Below the pieces are notes generated by a model. The model saw nothing but the letters and a program-made list of their open reading frames with translations. It did not search any database and was not told where the DNA came from. Positions 10,769 through 20,948 of a DNA stretch of 64,000 bases are shown piece after piece (position 1 is the stretch's first letter; the number at the start of each line of letters is the position of its first letter). Position numbers and translations under genes: made by a program. The stretch comes from an uncultured Clostridia bacterium (GTDB lineage Bacteria > Bacillota > Clostridia > TANB77 > CAG-508), in the NCBI GenBank assembly GCA_947626885.1, contig CANQTX010000004.1:1-64000 (forward strand), given 5' to 3'.

Positions 10769-12436
10769 ATGATTAACTTTATAAAAAGAAAAAAAAGTTA
10801 TAATATAAAAAGAATGTTAAAATATAGTATGATATTATTGTTATTGAGTCTTTTTTATATCATTTTTTTTAATACTAACATTATGACAAGTGGAGGAGAG
10901 GCTGAAACAGCTTATGTAACCTGGAATGATACCATAAAAATACCAAAATATCATGTTTATATAAGAAATATAGAAACCAATGAGGCTTATCAAGTAGAAG
11001 ATGCGTTAATAAGAAAATATCAATCAGAAGATAAAACATATTGGAGAGCGGATGTACTAGGATTAACAGCAGGAAAATATCGATTTGAAATTGTTCCAGT
11101 AATTGATAATCATGAAATAAAAGAGATAACAACAGTAACAGATATTTTGACAGTTGTATCACATAATAGAGAAGGCTTTGCATTTGCTAAAAATTCGATT
11201 AATGGGGGAAATGCATCTGGGGGATATTTAGAAAACGGAACGATTCCTCAGGATGCTAAAATTATATATATTACTAGGCAAAATGTAAATACTGTTTCTT
11301 TGGAAATCAATAAAGCAACTGGTGAAAAAATAGTGGTAAAAGGATTGAGTGAAATTTTATCTAACTGGCAGGAAGAAGCTATTGCAAAGCATTTAATTAT
11401 AAGAATTCTTGGCAAATTGGAACGAAATGATATTATAGGGTTAGAAGAAAATTATCAATCAATATATGTAAAACATTGTGAAGGTGTAACAATAGAAGGT
11501 GTAGGAAATGATGCAACATTAAAAGGTGTTGGCATTATTATAGCAGAATCTTCTGATATAGAGATAAGAAATTTAGGATTTATGCTTTTTTATGAAGATG
11601 GCATTGATTTAGAAAAAGATAATGCGCATATTTGGATTCATCATAATGATTTCTATTATGGACAAAATGGTTTAGAAAGAGAACGTGACAAAGTAAAAGG
11701 AGATGGTTCAACTGATATCAAAAAAAGTCAATATATAACGATTTCTTATAATCATTACTGGGATTCGGGAAAAACATCCGTATGTGGTGTACTTGATGAC
11801 CTAAATTATATTACCTATCATCATAATTGGTTTGATCATTGTGATTCTCGTTGTCCACGTGTAAATTATGCATCGGTGCATGTATATAATAACTATTATA
11901 TAGGAAATAGCAAATACAGCATTGGTGCAGCAAATGGGGCATCTGTTTTTGCAGAAGCGAATCTTTTTAAGTATTGTATGAATCCATTTATGATATCAGG
12001 ACAAGGATCGGATGTTATAAGAAATGCTATGTCGGCAGAAACAGGGGGAATGATAAAGGCATACCGTAATTTATTTATAGGAGATGGTGCGAATATCATA
12101 TTTTCCAATAAAGATCCTATACAATTTGATGCTTATTTGACATATTCTAGGGAGGAAGAAATTCCCATGTCCTACAAAACTTATAAAGGTGAATATACTT
12201 ACAACAATTTTGATATAGACACAGAAATTATGTATTCTTATATGCCAGATGAACCAATAGAGTTAATGCAGATTGTTGAAAGGGAAGCGGGAAGAGTAGA
12301 AGGAGGAGATATTATATTTGATACCAGTATGCTGAATAATTATTCCAATAGCCGTTTTGATATTAAAGAAAAAGAATTAGATGAAATGTTAAATCAATAC
12401 GAAACGAATTTATGCTTAGATACATTAAATATCTAA
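10769..12436 (+). CDS. Membrane-anchored pectate lyase family 1-like right-handed beta-helix protein
   Basis: N-terminal TM segment; NLGFMLFYEDGIDLEKDNAHIWIHHNDFYYG, SYNHYWDSGKTSVCG, YHHNWFDHCDSRCPRVNYASVHVYNNYY (PL1-type motifs). Confidence 0.82.
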   Translation: MINFIKRKKSYNIKRMLKYSMILLLLSLFYIIFFNTNIMTSGGEAETAYVTWNDTIKIPKYHVYIRNIETNEAYQVEDALIRKYQSEDKTYWRADVLGLTAGKYRFEIVPVIDNHEIKEITTVTDILTVVSHNREGFAFAKNSINGGNASGGYLENGTIPQDAKIIYITRQNVNTVSLEINKATGEKIVVKGLSEILSNWQEEAIAKHLIIRILGKLERNDIIGLEENYQSIYVKHCEGVTIEGVGNDATLKGVGIIIAESSDIEIRNLGFMLFYEDGIDLEKDNAHIWIHHNDFYYGQNGLERERDKVKGDGSTDIKKSQYITISYNHYWDSGKTSVCGVLDDLNYITYHHNWFDHCDSRCPRVNYASVHVYNNYYIGNSKYSIGAANGASVFAEANLFKYCMNPFMISGQGSDVIRNAMSAETGGMIKAYRNLFIGDGANIIFSNKDPIQFDAYLTYSREEEIPMSYKTYKGEYTYNNFDIDTEIMYSYMPDEPIELMQIVEREAGRVEGGDIIFDTSMLNNYSNSRFDIKEKELDEMLNQYETNLCLDTLNI

Positions 12437-12456
12437 CAAGAATAGAGGAGAAAGAT

Positions 12457-14751
12457 ATGATAAAAAGAGAAGAAAAATCAAATTTTAAACGATGGATGAT
12501 ACTAGCCTTTTGCATTGTTTTGGGATATTGCTTTTTACTAGTAGGCAGTCCGTTAGATAATAATACACAAATTATCAATGTAGCTTTAAATATTATTATG
12601 CTTATTGTAATTTATAAAAATTTCAAAGAAAATCAAGCATTAACTTTTTCTAAAATGGAGATTTGTCTTTTGATTTTAATAATAAGTCAAGGAATTCCTA
12701 TTTTGTTTGGTACGCAGGCAACATTAACTTCTACTGTTAATGCAATATTAAAGTACATTACAGTATGGAATGTGTTTATTATTGTTAAGTACATATTAAA
12801 ATTAGATGAAACTTATAAAACGTATATTATCAATACGATTATTATTATAAGCATCATATTAATTGTATTTGGAATTGACATGATGCATGAGAATGTATTT
12901 CAGAAAATTTATACGTTTTTAGATACAATTGTTGTGTCTAATTCGTCAGAGATCAGAATGGATTCTTTATATGAATATCCTAATACATTTGCTATGTTTT
13001 TAGGAATAGCAATTGTTCTTTCGATAGGACAAATAGTAGATATAATAAATACTAAAGAGCATCCTATATTTCAAAATAATCGTCAAATTACCAAAGAAGA
13101 AAAAAGAATTATTTTATATATATTAGCCATTTGTTTTAATATTTATGGAATTATTATGGCAGGTTCAAGACTTACTATGTTAATTTTATTTTTGGTTATT
13201 GTTCTTTGGAGTATTATAGAAAGAAAAAAAGTATTTAAAAAGAAGATTATTGTATTTTTATTATCATTTATTTTAATAATTGGTATCTTAATTGTTGCAT
13301 TGTGCTTTTGGAATACGAAATTAGTATTATTTGATGAGACAAAAGAAGAACAAACACAATATATAAAGCAAATTAACCATATACAGCCCAATACAGAGTA
13401 TCATTTTGATTTTGATATTTCTGCTATAAATAACACACAAGAGGAAGAGAAGTTTAAAATTATTGTAAGAGAGATGACCAATACAGCTAAAAAAATTGAT
13501 GAAACGGTAATAGAGTTTGGTACGTTTGAAGGAACAAAGAGTATTGATATTACCACAAAGGAGAAAACCAATATTATTAGAATTTGTTTTGTATCTAGAA
13601 GAAATATAAAGGATCAAACAAGATTAGAAGTTAATCGTGTTTCAGTTAATGGAAAAACAATAAGAGTAAATTACGGCTTTATTCCCATAACTGTTATGAA
13701 TCGATTAACCAATATTGGTTTGAATGCTTCTTCTGTAACGGAAAGATTTGTTATTATTAAAGATGGTATCAGATTAGGATTAGAAAAATTCTTTACAGGT
13801 TTTGGAAATGATGGTTGGCGTTATAATTATAAAACAGTAAGGGAATACCATTATGGTGCAACACAAATGCATTGTTATATTGTAGATATTTTTATTCAAA
13901 GTGGTATAGTAGGATTAATGAGTATTGCCATATTATTTGTACTATTAACCATAAAAATGATAAAATTATTGTTACAAAAACAGAAAGCATATTATTCCAT
14001 TGTCTTTGCTACAATATTTGGTGTTTTACATACTATGTTAGATTTTGATATGAATTTTTATGCTATTACAATATTAATATTTATGTTCATTGCTATTATA
14101 GATAGTAGAATAGAAGAAAAGAAAATTACGATAAAGCCAAGTAAAATAGTAAGAGGTATGGGGCTTATTATTATGATAATGATATTGGTGATTAACACAG
14201 GTACTTATATTGCCTATATTATAGATAAGCAAGGTGAAAAAAATCAATTAACTTATGGCAATTGGAAAGAAAAATTAACAGAAGCGAATGTTAAGATAGC
14301 ATTAGCACCATATGATTATAATTATATTTCAGAGAAAATACAAATTTATACGATTGCCAAAAATTCATCTCATATAAAAATAGATGAAGCAACCAAACAG
14401 AAATATACAGAAAAATTAATTAAAATGTTAAAAAAAGTTATCAAACAAGAACAGGGCAAAGACATGACAGAAAATTATAGAAGACTCATATCTAATTATA
14501 TTGATACAATGAATCCAGATAATGTAGAAGATATTTTAAATAAAGTAGATGAGCTAATAGATATTATAAAAGATGATGCGTATATCATATCTACATATGA
14601 AGATATAGTATATCAATTAGAAAGTAAATATGAAACATTGCATGATGAAAAGATTCAAAAAAAGATAGATAGTTTTAATGAGATAATAGTTCATTTGGAA
14701 GAAAAAATGAGAGAAGAAGAGGAAAAAGAATACGATGAGATGATAATGTAA
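12457..14751 (+). CDS. O-antigen ligase/polymerase-like (Wzy/WaaL family) integral membrane protein
   Basis: Many TM segments, large central extracytoplasmic loop, FTGFGNDGWRYNYKTVREYHYGATQMHCYIVDIFIQSGIVGL. The track ORF starts at 12412; MIKREEKSN after AGAGGAGAAAGAT is the likelier start. Confidence 0.78.
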   Translation: MIKREEKSNFKRWMILAFCIVLGYCFLLVGSPLDNNTQIINVALNIIMLIVIYKNFKENQALTFSKMEICLLILIISQGIPILFGTQATLTSTVNAILKYITVWNVFIIVKYILKLDETYKTYIINTIIIISIILIVFGIDMMHENVFQKIYTFLDTIVVSNSSEIRMDSLYEYPNTFAMFLGIAIVLSIGQIVDIINTKEHPIFQNNRQITKEEKRIILYILAICFNIYGIIMAGSRLTMLILFLVIVLWSIIERKKVFKKKIIVFLLSFILIIGILIVALCFWNTKLVLFDETKEEQTQYIKQINHIQPNTEYHFDFDISAINNTQEEEKFKIIVREMTNTAKKIDETVIEFGTFEGTKSIDITTKEKTNIIRICFVSRRNIKDQTRLEVNRVSVNGKTIRVNYGFIPITVMNRLTNIGLNASSVTERFVIIKDGIRLGLEKFFTGFGNDGWRYNYKTVREYHYGATQMHCYIVDIFIQSGIVGLMSIAILFVLLTIKMIKLLLQKQKAYYSIVFATIFGVLHTMLDFDMNFYAITILIFMFIAIIDSRIEEKKITIKPSKIVRGMGLIIMIMILVINTGTYIAYIIDKQGEKNQLTYGNWKEKLTEANVKIALAPYDYNYISEKIQIYTIAKNSSHIKIDEATKQKYTEKLIKMLKKVIKQEQGKDMTENYRRLISNYIDTMNPDNVEDILNKVDELIDIIKDDAYIISTYEDIVYQLESKYETLHDEKIQKKIDSFNEIIVHLEEKMREEEEKEYDEMIM

Positions 14752-14783
14752 TTGTGAGTTTTATTTTATTCACATAAAACCTC

Positions 14784-14812
14784 TTGACAGTTTGCCATAA
14801 TACATATAAAAT
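14784..14812 (+). promoter_or_regulatory. Sigma-A type promoter upstream of rny
   Basis: TTGACA - 17 nt - TAAAAT. Confidence 0.65.
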
Positions 14813-14918
14813 ATATAATATAGCAAATAATACAATATAAATTATATAAATGATTTATTGATTTTATGAAAATAATTTAATTGTACATTGAAAATTTAAT
14901 AGAAAGAGGTAGATAATT

Positions 14919-16463
14919 ATGCAAACAATTTTAATTATCGTTGCCACTGTTCTAATCTCAGCAGTTATTTTTATACCGATTGGTATAGGTATAAGAAAAA
15001 AAATTGCAGAATCTAAAATTCAAAGTGCAGAAATGGAAGCAAATAGGCTATTAGAAAACGTAAAGATAGAAGCAGAAAATTTGAAAAAAGAAGAATTAAT
15101 TAAGGCCAAAGAAGAGGTATTACAAATAAAAAATGAATTAGATCAAGAGATTAAAGAAAGAAGAGGCGACATACAAGCACAAGAAAGAAGATTAATACAG
15201 AAGGAAGAAAATTTAGAAAAACGTTCAAGTGTATTTGATAGTAAAGAAAAAGAATTAGAAAGAAAATTTGCAGAAAGTGAACAAAAAAGACAAGAATTAG
15301 AAAAAATTTATGAACGAGAGACAGAAGAATTACAAAGAATTTCAGGGTTAACGACAGAGCAGGCGAAACAACAATTACTGAATGAGTTAGATAAAGAAAT
15401 TACACAAGAAAAAGCTGCTAAAATTCGAGAATTGGAGGCTAAAGCCAAAGAAGATGCACAAAAAAATGCAAGAGAAATTATCAGTTTTGCTATTCAAAAA
15501 TGTGCTGCAGATCATACTTCTGAAACAACAGTATCTGTTGTTTCTCTCCCTAATGATGATATGAAAGGAAGAATTATTGGTAGAGAAGGAAGAAATATAA
15601 AAACACTTGAAACTTTAACGGGAATTGATTTAATTATTGATGATACACCAGAAGCTGTTATTATTTCTGGATTTGATCCATTAAGAAGGGAAGTCGCAAG
15701 AATTGCTATTGAAAAATTGATTGATGATGGTAGAATTCATCCTGCTAAGATAGAGGAAATGGTGGAGAAAGCCAAAGAAGAAGTAGAAGCAAATATCAAA
15801 GCTGAAGGCGAAAGAGCGATGTTAGAGACTGGTGTGAATAATCTTCATCCAGATATTATTAAATTAATTGGAAAATTAAAGTATAGAACCAGTTATGGGC
15901 AAAATGTTTTAAATCATTCTATAGAAGTTTCTAATTTGGCAAGAATTATGGCAGATGAGTTAGGAATTAGTTCAAAAGTTGCAAGAAGAGCAGGTTTATT
16001 ACATGATTTAGGAAAAGCACTAGATCATGATATGGAAGGAACACATGTTGAAATTGGTGTTGATATTCTTAAGAAATACAAAGAGAATGATAGTGTTATC
16101 AATGCAGTGCAAGCACATCATGGCGATGTTGAACCACTAACTTTAGAAGCTGTTTTAGTACAAGCCGCTGATGCTATTTCTGCTTCAAGACCTGGTGCTA
16201 GAAGAGAAACATTAGAAACATATATTAAGCGATTAGAAAAATTAGAAGAAATTGCTGATTCTTTTGAAGGTGTTGAAAAATCTTTTGCAATACAAGCTGG
16301 TCGTGAAGTGCGTCTTATTGTAAAACCTGATAAAGTTTCTGATAGTGATATGGTGATTATGGCTAGAGAAGTTGCTAAAAGAGTTGAAAATGAAATGGAA
16401 TATCCTGGACAAATTAAAATTAATGTTATTAGAGAGTCTAGAGTTACAAATTATGCAAAATAA
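14919..16463 (+). CDS. rny: Ribonuclease Y
   Basis: N-terminal TM, coiled coil, KH domain ([31 protein letters not shown]), HD domain ([17 protein letters not shown]). Confidence 0.97.
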   Translation: MQTILIIVATVLISAVIFIPIGIGIRKKIAESKIQSAEMEANRLLENVKIEAENLKKEELIKAKEEVLQIKNELDQEIKERRGDIQAQERRLIQKEENLEKRSSVFDSKEKELERKFAESEQKRQELEKIYERETEELQRISGLTTEQAKQQLLNELDKEITQEKAAKIRELEAKAKEDAQKNAREIISFAIQKCAADHTSETTVSVVSLPNDDMKGRIIGREGRNIKTLETLTGIDLIIDDTPEAVIISGFDPLRREVARIAIEKLIDDGRIHPAKIEEMVEKAKEEVEANIKAEGERAMLETGVNNLHPDIIKLIGKLKYRTSYGQNVLNHSIEVSNLARIMADELGISSKVARRAGLLHDLGKALDHDMEGTHVEIGVDILKKYKENDSVINAVQAHHGDVEPLTLEAVLVQAADAISASRPGARRETLETYIKRLEKLEEIADSFEGVEKSFAIQAGREVRLIVKPDKVSDSDMVIMAREVAKRVENEMEYPGQIKINVIRESRVTNYAK

Positions 16464-16467
16464 TATA

Positions 16468-16508
16468 AAAAAGTTTACACTTTTTAGAAGGAAGTGTAAA
16501 CTTTTTTA
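16468..16508 (+). terminator. Rho-independent terminator after rny
   Basis: AAAAAGTTTACACTTttTAGaaGGAAGTGTAAACTTTTTT. Confidence 0.85.
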
Positions 16509-16547
16509 GCATTTCATTTAAAAAATAATAAAAAATACTTTAATCTA

Positions 16548-16576
16548 TTGACATTACCGGATTTTGTGAATATAAT
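16548..16576 (+). promoter_or_regulatory. Consensus sigma-A promoter upstream of sigH
   Basis: TTGACA - 17 nt - TATAAT. Confidence 0.75.
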
Positions 16577-16611
16577 ACAAACAGAACTAGCGTAGGAGGT
16601 ACGAAACATCA

Positions 16612-17250
16612 ATGGCTAATGGCATATATTTTCTGAAAAACAACTATGAGAATATTTCAGATGAAAGCTTAATTGAAAAAATTCGATTGGGAGATATGAA
16701 TGCGCAAAATTTTTTGTTGGAAAAATATAGTCATTTAGTCAATTTAAAAGCAAATCGTTTTTTCTTAGTTGGTGCTGATAATGATGATATTATTCAAGAG
16801 GGAATGATAGGATTATATAAAGCTATTCGTTCTTTTGATGTAAAAAAACAAAATTCATTTAAAACATTTGCTAATCTTTGTATTGAAAGACAATTAATCA
16901 CAGCAATAAAATCATCTAATAGACAGAAGCATATACCACTAAATTCTTCTTTTTCTCTCAATCTTTCTGCTTATGAAGAAAATAATGATACTTCTCTTAT
17001 TGAAGTTTTAGATACAAAGATGGTAGAAGATCCTTTAGATACCATTACCAAAAAAGAATATTATCAAATTATTGAAGATAAAATCGATAAAAATTTAAGT
17101 ACTTTTGAAAAGCAAGTTTTAGACCGATATGTTCAAGGGGAGAGTTATGTTGATATTGCAAATAAATTGAATTCTCCGGTCAAGTCAATTGATAATGCTA
17201 TTCAAAGAATAAGAAAAAAAGCAATAAAATGCTTAGAAGGAGAAGAATAA
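16612..17250 (+). CDS. sigH: RNA polymerase sigma factor SigH (Spo0H-like)
   Basis: DIIQEGMIGLYKAIRSFD region 2, IERQLITAIKSSNRQKHIPLNSSFSL, C-terminal region 4 HTH. Confidence 0.9.
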   Translation: MANGIYFLKNNYENISDESLIEKIRLGDMNAQNFLLEKYSHLVNLKANRFFLVGADNDDIIQEGMIGLYKAIRSFDVKKQNSFKTFANLCIERQLITAIKSSNRQKHIPLNSSFSLNLSAYEENNDTSLIEVLDTKMVEDPLDTITKKEYYQIIEDKIDKNLSTFEKQVLDRYVQGESYVDIANKLNSPVKSIDNAIQRIRKKAIKCLEGEE

Positions 17251-17257
17251 TTCTGAT

Positions 17258-17333
17258 GCCTTCTTAGCTCAGTAGGTAGAGCGCATCCATGGTAAGGATG
17301 AGGTCGCCGGTTCGATTCCGGCAGTAGGCTCCA
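17258..17333 (+). tRNA. tRNA-Thr (anticodon GGT), CCA encoded
   Basis: GCCTTCTTAGCTCAGTAGGTAGAGCGCATCCATGGTAAGGATGAGGTCGCCGGTTCGATTCCGGCAGTAGGCTCCA; one T-T mismatch in the acceptor stem. Confidence 0.93.
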
Positions 17334-17460
17334 ATAACATTTCTGTTCGGACTTTTATATAGAACAGTAGATACAAAATCAATCAGAACTAAACTGGTTG
17401 TTTTTTTCTTTTGCAAAAAATCATCCTAAATTTATAATGAAAGGATGGTGTTTTATATGT

Positions 17461-17676
17461 ATGAGTGATAGTAATTATACTAATCTAAAATATAATAAAA
17501 CTGAGATGTATAACTACTTTGATAGTATATTAAAAGAAGTTGATGATGAATATAGAAATACCTTAATAAATTTTGCTAGATATCATCTTATAATGTTTGC
17601 AATGGCTAAAATTATGGAGATGGCAAAAGAAGAACAAAATCAAGGTGCACTTTATTTATTCAATTATATAAAATAG
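17461..17676 (+). CDS. Small hypothetical protein
   Basis: ORF from MSDSNYTNLKYNKTEMYNYF; the upstream in-frame start at 17398 is less likely. No family recognised. Confidence 0.5.
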   Translation: MSDSNYTNLKYNKTEMYNYFDSILKEVDDEYRNTLINFARYHLIMFAMAKIMEMAKEEQNQGALYLFNYIK

Positions 17677-17839
17677 CCTTTAAGTGCTGAAGCACTTGCA
17701 GAAACTAGCTTTTTATAGTATAATAAAATTGAGTTATGCTAGATTTTTAGCATCTATCTATATACCCCCTAGTTACATTATAGGGTTGAAAGAATATAGT
17801 TTCACAAAAACAGCAAGGAATATTTAAGGAGGTAGAAAT

Positions 17840-18769
17840 ATGTTTATTGGAGTAGGAGAAAACAGCAGCACAAAATGCACAATGAAATTTGGCACACATA
17901 ATGGAATATTTCATTGTGATGAGGTTCTTGCCATGGCAGCACTTATAATTGCATACGGGAATACTAAAATATATGTGGTGCGGACAAGAAACCCTGATAA
18001 GTTGAATGAACTCGATATCGTAATTGATATTGGAGGTGGAAAGTTCGATCACCATATGCCAGGTTTTAATGTATGCAGACCCACAGGCGAGAAATATGCT
18101 AGTGCGGGACTGGTATGGAGAGAGTTTGCAGAAGAAGCTATAAAGAATATTATGACCAAAGAAGGGATATCTATCAATGAGGACGAAATCAAGGCAATCA
18201 AAGAACAAATTGACAGAGAATTTATCATTCCAGTAGATATGGAAGACAATGGTGAGAAGATTAGCAACCATACATTTAGCTTTATTTCGAAATTTCTTCC
18301 GTCGTGGCTGGAAACTCCGAATTATGACGATGCTTTCAGCAGAGTCCTGGCAATTGTGGTTGATATTCTAGAAGCAATCATTAAAGATAAGATTGTACAA
18401 GTTGCTACTAAAAAAGAGCTACAAAAAAGATATGACTTCATCAATGATGGAATTTTGGAAATTCCTGCACAGACAATGCCATGGCTCGAAGATGTTGTAA
18501 GCTATAACGAAAGTCATGGATACAGAGTGAAGTTCATAATCTTTCCGTATCCTGCAGGAGGCTGGGCAGCACAAAGTGTTCCGCCATCAATCGAAAAGAA
18601 ATTTGAACAGCTTGTTTCTTTTCCTAAGGAATGGGCTGGAGGCAATGAAAAAACTTTGCCTGCGATTTCTGGAATAAAGGATGCAATCTTCTGTCACAAT
18701 GGATGTTTCTTTGTAAGAGCTAAAAGTAAAGATGGTATCATTAAAATGTGCAAAATTGCTATGAGCTAA
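17840..18769 (+). CDS. MYG1 family protein (UPF0160; DHH-like metal-dependent hydrolase/exonuclease)
   Basis: MKFGTHNGIFHCDEVLAMAAL, DIVIDIGGGKFDHHMPGF, GEKYASAGLVWREFAEE, YPAGGWAAQSVPPS; SD AAGGAGGTAG. Confidence 0.9.
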   Translation: MFIGVGENSSTKCTMKFGTHNGIFHCDEVLAMAALIIAYGNTKIYVVRTRNPDKLNELDIVIDIGGGKFDHHMPGFNVCRPTGEKYASAGLVWREFAEEAIKNIMTKEGISINEDEIKAIKEQIDREFIIPVDMEDNGEKISNHTFSFISKFLPSWLETPNYDDAFSRVLAIVVDILEAIIKDKIVQVATKKELQKRYDFINDGILEIPAQTMPWLEDVVSYNESHGYRVKFIIFPYPAGGWAAQSVPPSIEKKFEQLVSFPKEWAGGNEKTLPAISGIKDAIFCHNGCFFVRAKSKDGIIKMCKIAMS

Positions 18770-18792
18770 ATAAACAGCAATACCAATACTCA

Positions 18793-18825
18793 TAACAGGA
18801 GAATGATGTTTCATTCTCCTGTTTA
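18793..18825 (+). terminator. Terminator-like hairpin after MYG1 gene
   Basis: ACAGGAGAATGA-tgtt-TCATTCTCCTGTTT. Confidence 0.65.
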
Positions 18826-19016
18826 CTTATAAGAGAGAAAAGTTGTAGATAACTACGACGTCCGCTCCAATTTAAGATAGCTTACGAAATATATAGGTTT
18901 TGTAAGTTTTTTCATTTTTAGAAAAGATGAATTGAAACTTGATAAAAAACTCAAAAATGTTCTCTTAGTTTTAAGAAAAGTTATTGCAAAATGTAAAATT
19001 TTATGTTACAGTAAAT

Positions 19017-19068
19017 AAGGTTATAGATTTTCCTAAAATCTAAATAAAATAATATAGTAAGGAAAAAA
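19017..19068 (+). promoter_or_regulatory. Recurrent SD-sequestering leader motif, copy 1 (ychF)
   Basis: GGTTATAGATTTTCCTAAAATCTAAATAAAATAATATAGTAAGGAAAAAA; stem TAGAT(19024-19028)/ATCTA(19038-19042), loop TTTCCT complementary to AGGAAA of the SD (19060-19065). Confidence 0.6.
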
Positions 19069-20163
19069 ATGAAGATAGGAATTGTAGGACTTCCCAATGT
19101 TGGAAAAAGTACTTTATTTAATAGTATTACAAAAGCTGGTGCAGAATGTGCCAATTATCCTTTTTGTACAATAGAGCCTAATATAGGTGTTGTTGCTGTG
19201 CCAGATGAAAGAGTAGAAAAATTAGCAGAAATTTACAAACCACAAAAAATAACACATGCAGTTGTTGAATTTGTTGATATAGCAGGACTGGTTAAAGGAG
19301 CTAGTAAAGGAGAAGGATTAGGTAATAAATTTTTGTCGCATATTCGAGAAGTAGATAGTATTATACAAGTTGTGAGATGTTTTGAAAATTCTAATATTGT
19401 TCATGTTGAAGGAAATATTAATCCAATTCGTGATATAGAAACGATAAATCTTGAATTAATTTTTGCAGATTTGGAAACAATAGATAAAAGATTAGAAAAA
19501 ACAAAAAAATTATTAAAAGCAGATCAGAAATATCAATTTGAAATAGATACATTAGAAAAGGTAAAAAAAATATTAGAAGAAGGTAAATGTGCTAGAGTAT
19601 TATCTTATACAGAGGAAGAAAAAGAAGTATTAAAGGAAAGTTTTCTTTTAACATTAAAACCAATATTATATGTGGCAAATATTTCAGAAGAGGAAATAGA
19701 AACGGCAGAAGAAAATGAAAATGTGCAAAAAGTTAGAGCATATGCGCAAAAGGAAGGAGCAAATGTTATTCCTTTATGTGTAAAAATAGAAGAAGAATTA
19801 AGTTGTTTAGAAAAAAAGGATAAACAAGAAATGCTAGAAGCCTTAGGATTAAAAGAATCTGGACTTGATAAATTGATAAAAGCAAGTTATCATTTATTAG
19901 GATTAATATCTTTTTTGACAGCAGGTGAACCAGAAGTAAGAGCATGGACAATTAGAAGAGGAACAAAAGCACCTGTAGCTGCTGGAAAGATTCACTCAGA
20001 TATAGAAAGAGGATTTATTAAAGCAGAAATTATTGCGTTTACTGATTTTATAAAAGCAGGAGGCTCTATGACACAAGCAAAAGAAAAAGGATTGGTTCGT
20101 TCAGAAGGAAAGGACTATATCATGCAGGATGGAGACATTGCTTTGTTTAGATTTAATGTTTAA
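19069..20163 (+). CDS. ychF: Redox-regulated ATPase YchF (Obg-like)
   Basis: [36 protein letters not shown]-terminal TGS-like domain. Confidence 0.97.
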   Translation: MKIGIVGLPNVGKSTLFNSITKAGAECANYPFCTIEPNIGVVAVPDERVEKLAEIYKPQKITHAVVEFVDIAGLVKGASKGEGLGNKFLSHIREVDSIIQVVRCFENSNIVHVEGNINPIRDIETINLELIFADLETIDKRLEKTKKLLKADQKYQFEIDTLEKVKKILEEGKCARVLSYTEEEKEVLKESFLLTLKPILYVANISEEEIETAEENENVQKVRAYAQKEGANVIPLCVKIEEELSCLEKKDKQEMLEALGLKESGLDKLIKASYHLLGLISFLTAGEPEVRAWTIRRGTKAPVAAGKIHSDIERGFIKAEIIAFTDFIKAGGSMTQAKEKGLVRSEGKDYIMQDGDIALFRFNV

Positions 20164-20262
20164 TATTACAATTATGTTAAAAAATAAAAAAATACTTGCA
20201 TTGAAAATAATATATTGTTATAATAATAACAGATGTTAAAGAAAGATGTTAAGTAATAGGAG

Positions 20263-20685
20263 ATGGGTAAAATGAGAAGAAAGAAATTATTGGTTAGTTT
20301 AGTAGTAATGATAATGTTGGCATTGGTTATAGGAAATATTTATTCTTTAGCAACGGATATTACAGCAACCAGTGGAAATACTAATGCAGGTACTGTTACA
20401 ATAACAGCTGGCAATAATACAAATAAAAATAACACGAATACGAACACTAATGCAAATACGAATACAAATACAAATTCAAATTCAAATTCAGAAAGCGTTT
20501 CAGGTACAGTAAATAGTGTTAATACAAGAAATACAAATAATACTAATGTAAATACAAATAAAAATAAAGAAAGTAATAATTCTTTACCATATGCGGGATC
20601 TAATAATTCTATGATATTGATAGTATTAGGTTTAGTGATATCTGCTATTTATGCTTATAAAAAAGTATCTGATTATAATGTTTAA
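20263..20685 (+). CDS. Small secreted/cell-wall protein with Asn/Thr-repeat linker and LPxxG-type sorting signal
   Basis: N-terminal signal peptide, (NT)n low-complexity linker, C-terminal SLPYAG + hydrophobic segment + KKVSDYNV tail. Confidence 0.65.
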   Translation: MGKMRRKKLLVSLVVMIMLALVIGNIYSLATDITATSGNTNAGTVTITAGNNTNKNNTNTNTNANTNTNTNSNSNSESVSGTVNSVNTRNTNNTNVNTNKNKESNNSLPYAGSNNSMILIVLGLVISAIYAYKKVSDYNV

Positions 20686-20707
20686 TATTTAAAATGTAAT
20701 AAAAATA

Positions 20708-20742
20708 GGAAAAGGCACATTTTAAGGTGCCTTTTTTGTTTA
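20708..20742 (+). terminator. Rho-independent terminator
   Basis: AAAAGGCAC-attttaag-GTGCCTTTTTTG. Confidence 0.82.
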
Positions 20743-20948
20743 TTGTAGAAAAATTGTCGCTCCATTTTAAAGTGTTTTTTTTGAAATGAAATTGAAAATA
20801 AAAAGAAAAGGAAAAGTAATGAAATTGTAATAAAGTGTTGAAATTTATCGATTTTACTGATATAATATATAAAAATAAATATTATACAAAAGATGCAAAT
20901 AATTTTATTATTTGTGTCTTTTTGTTTAGTTATATAGTGGAGGGAATC

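Noticed and set aside
17747-18271. 174-aa minus-strand ORF
   Set aside because: Antisense to the MYG1-family gene, which has clear family motifs and a strong SD.
20410-20600. AAT/ACN tandem repeats that could suggest a microsatellite or CRISPR-like array
   Set aside because: They are in-frame Asn/Thr codons of a secreted protein linker; no spaced identical repeats.
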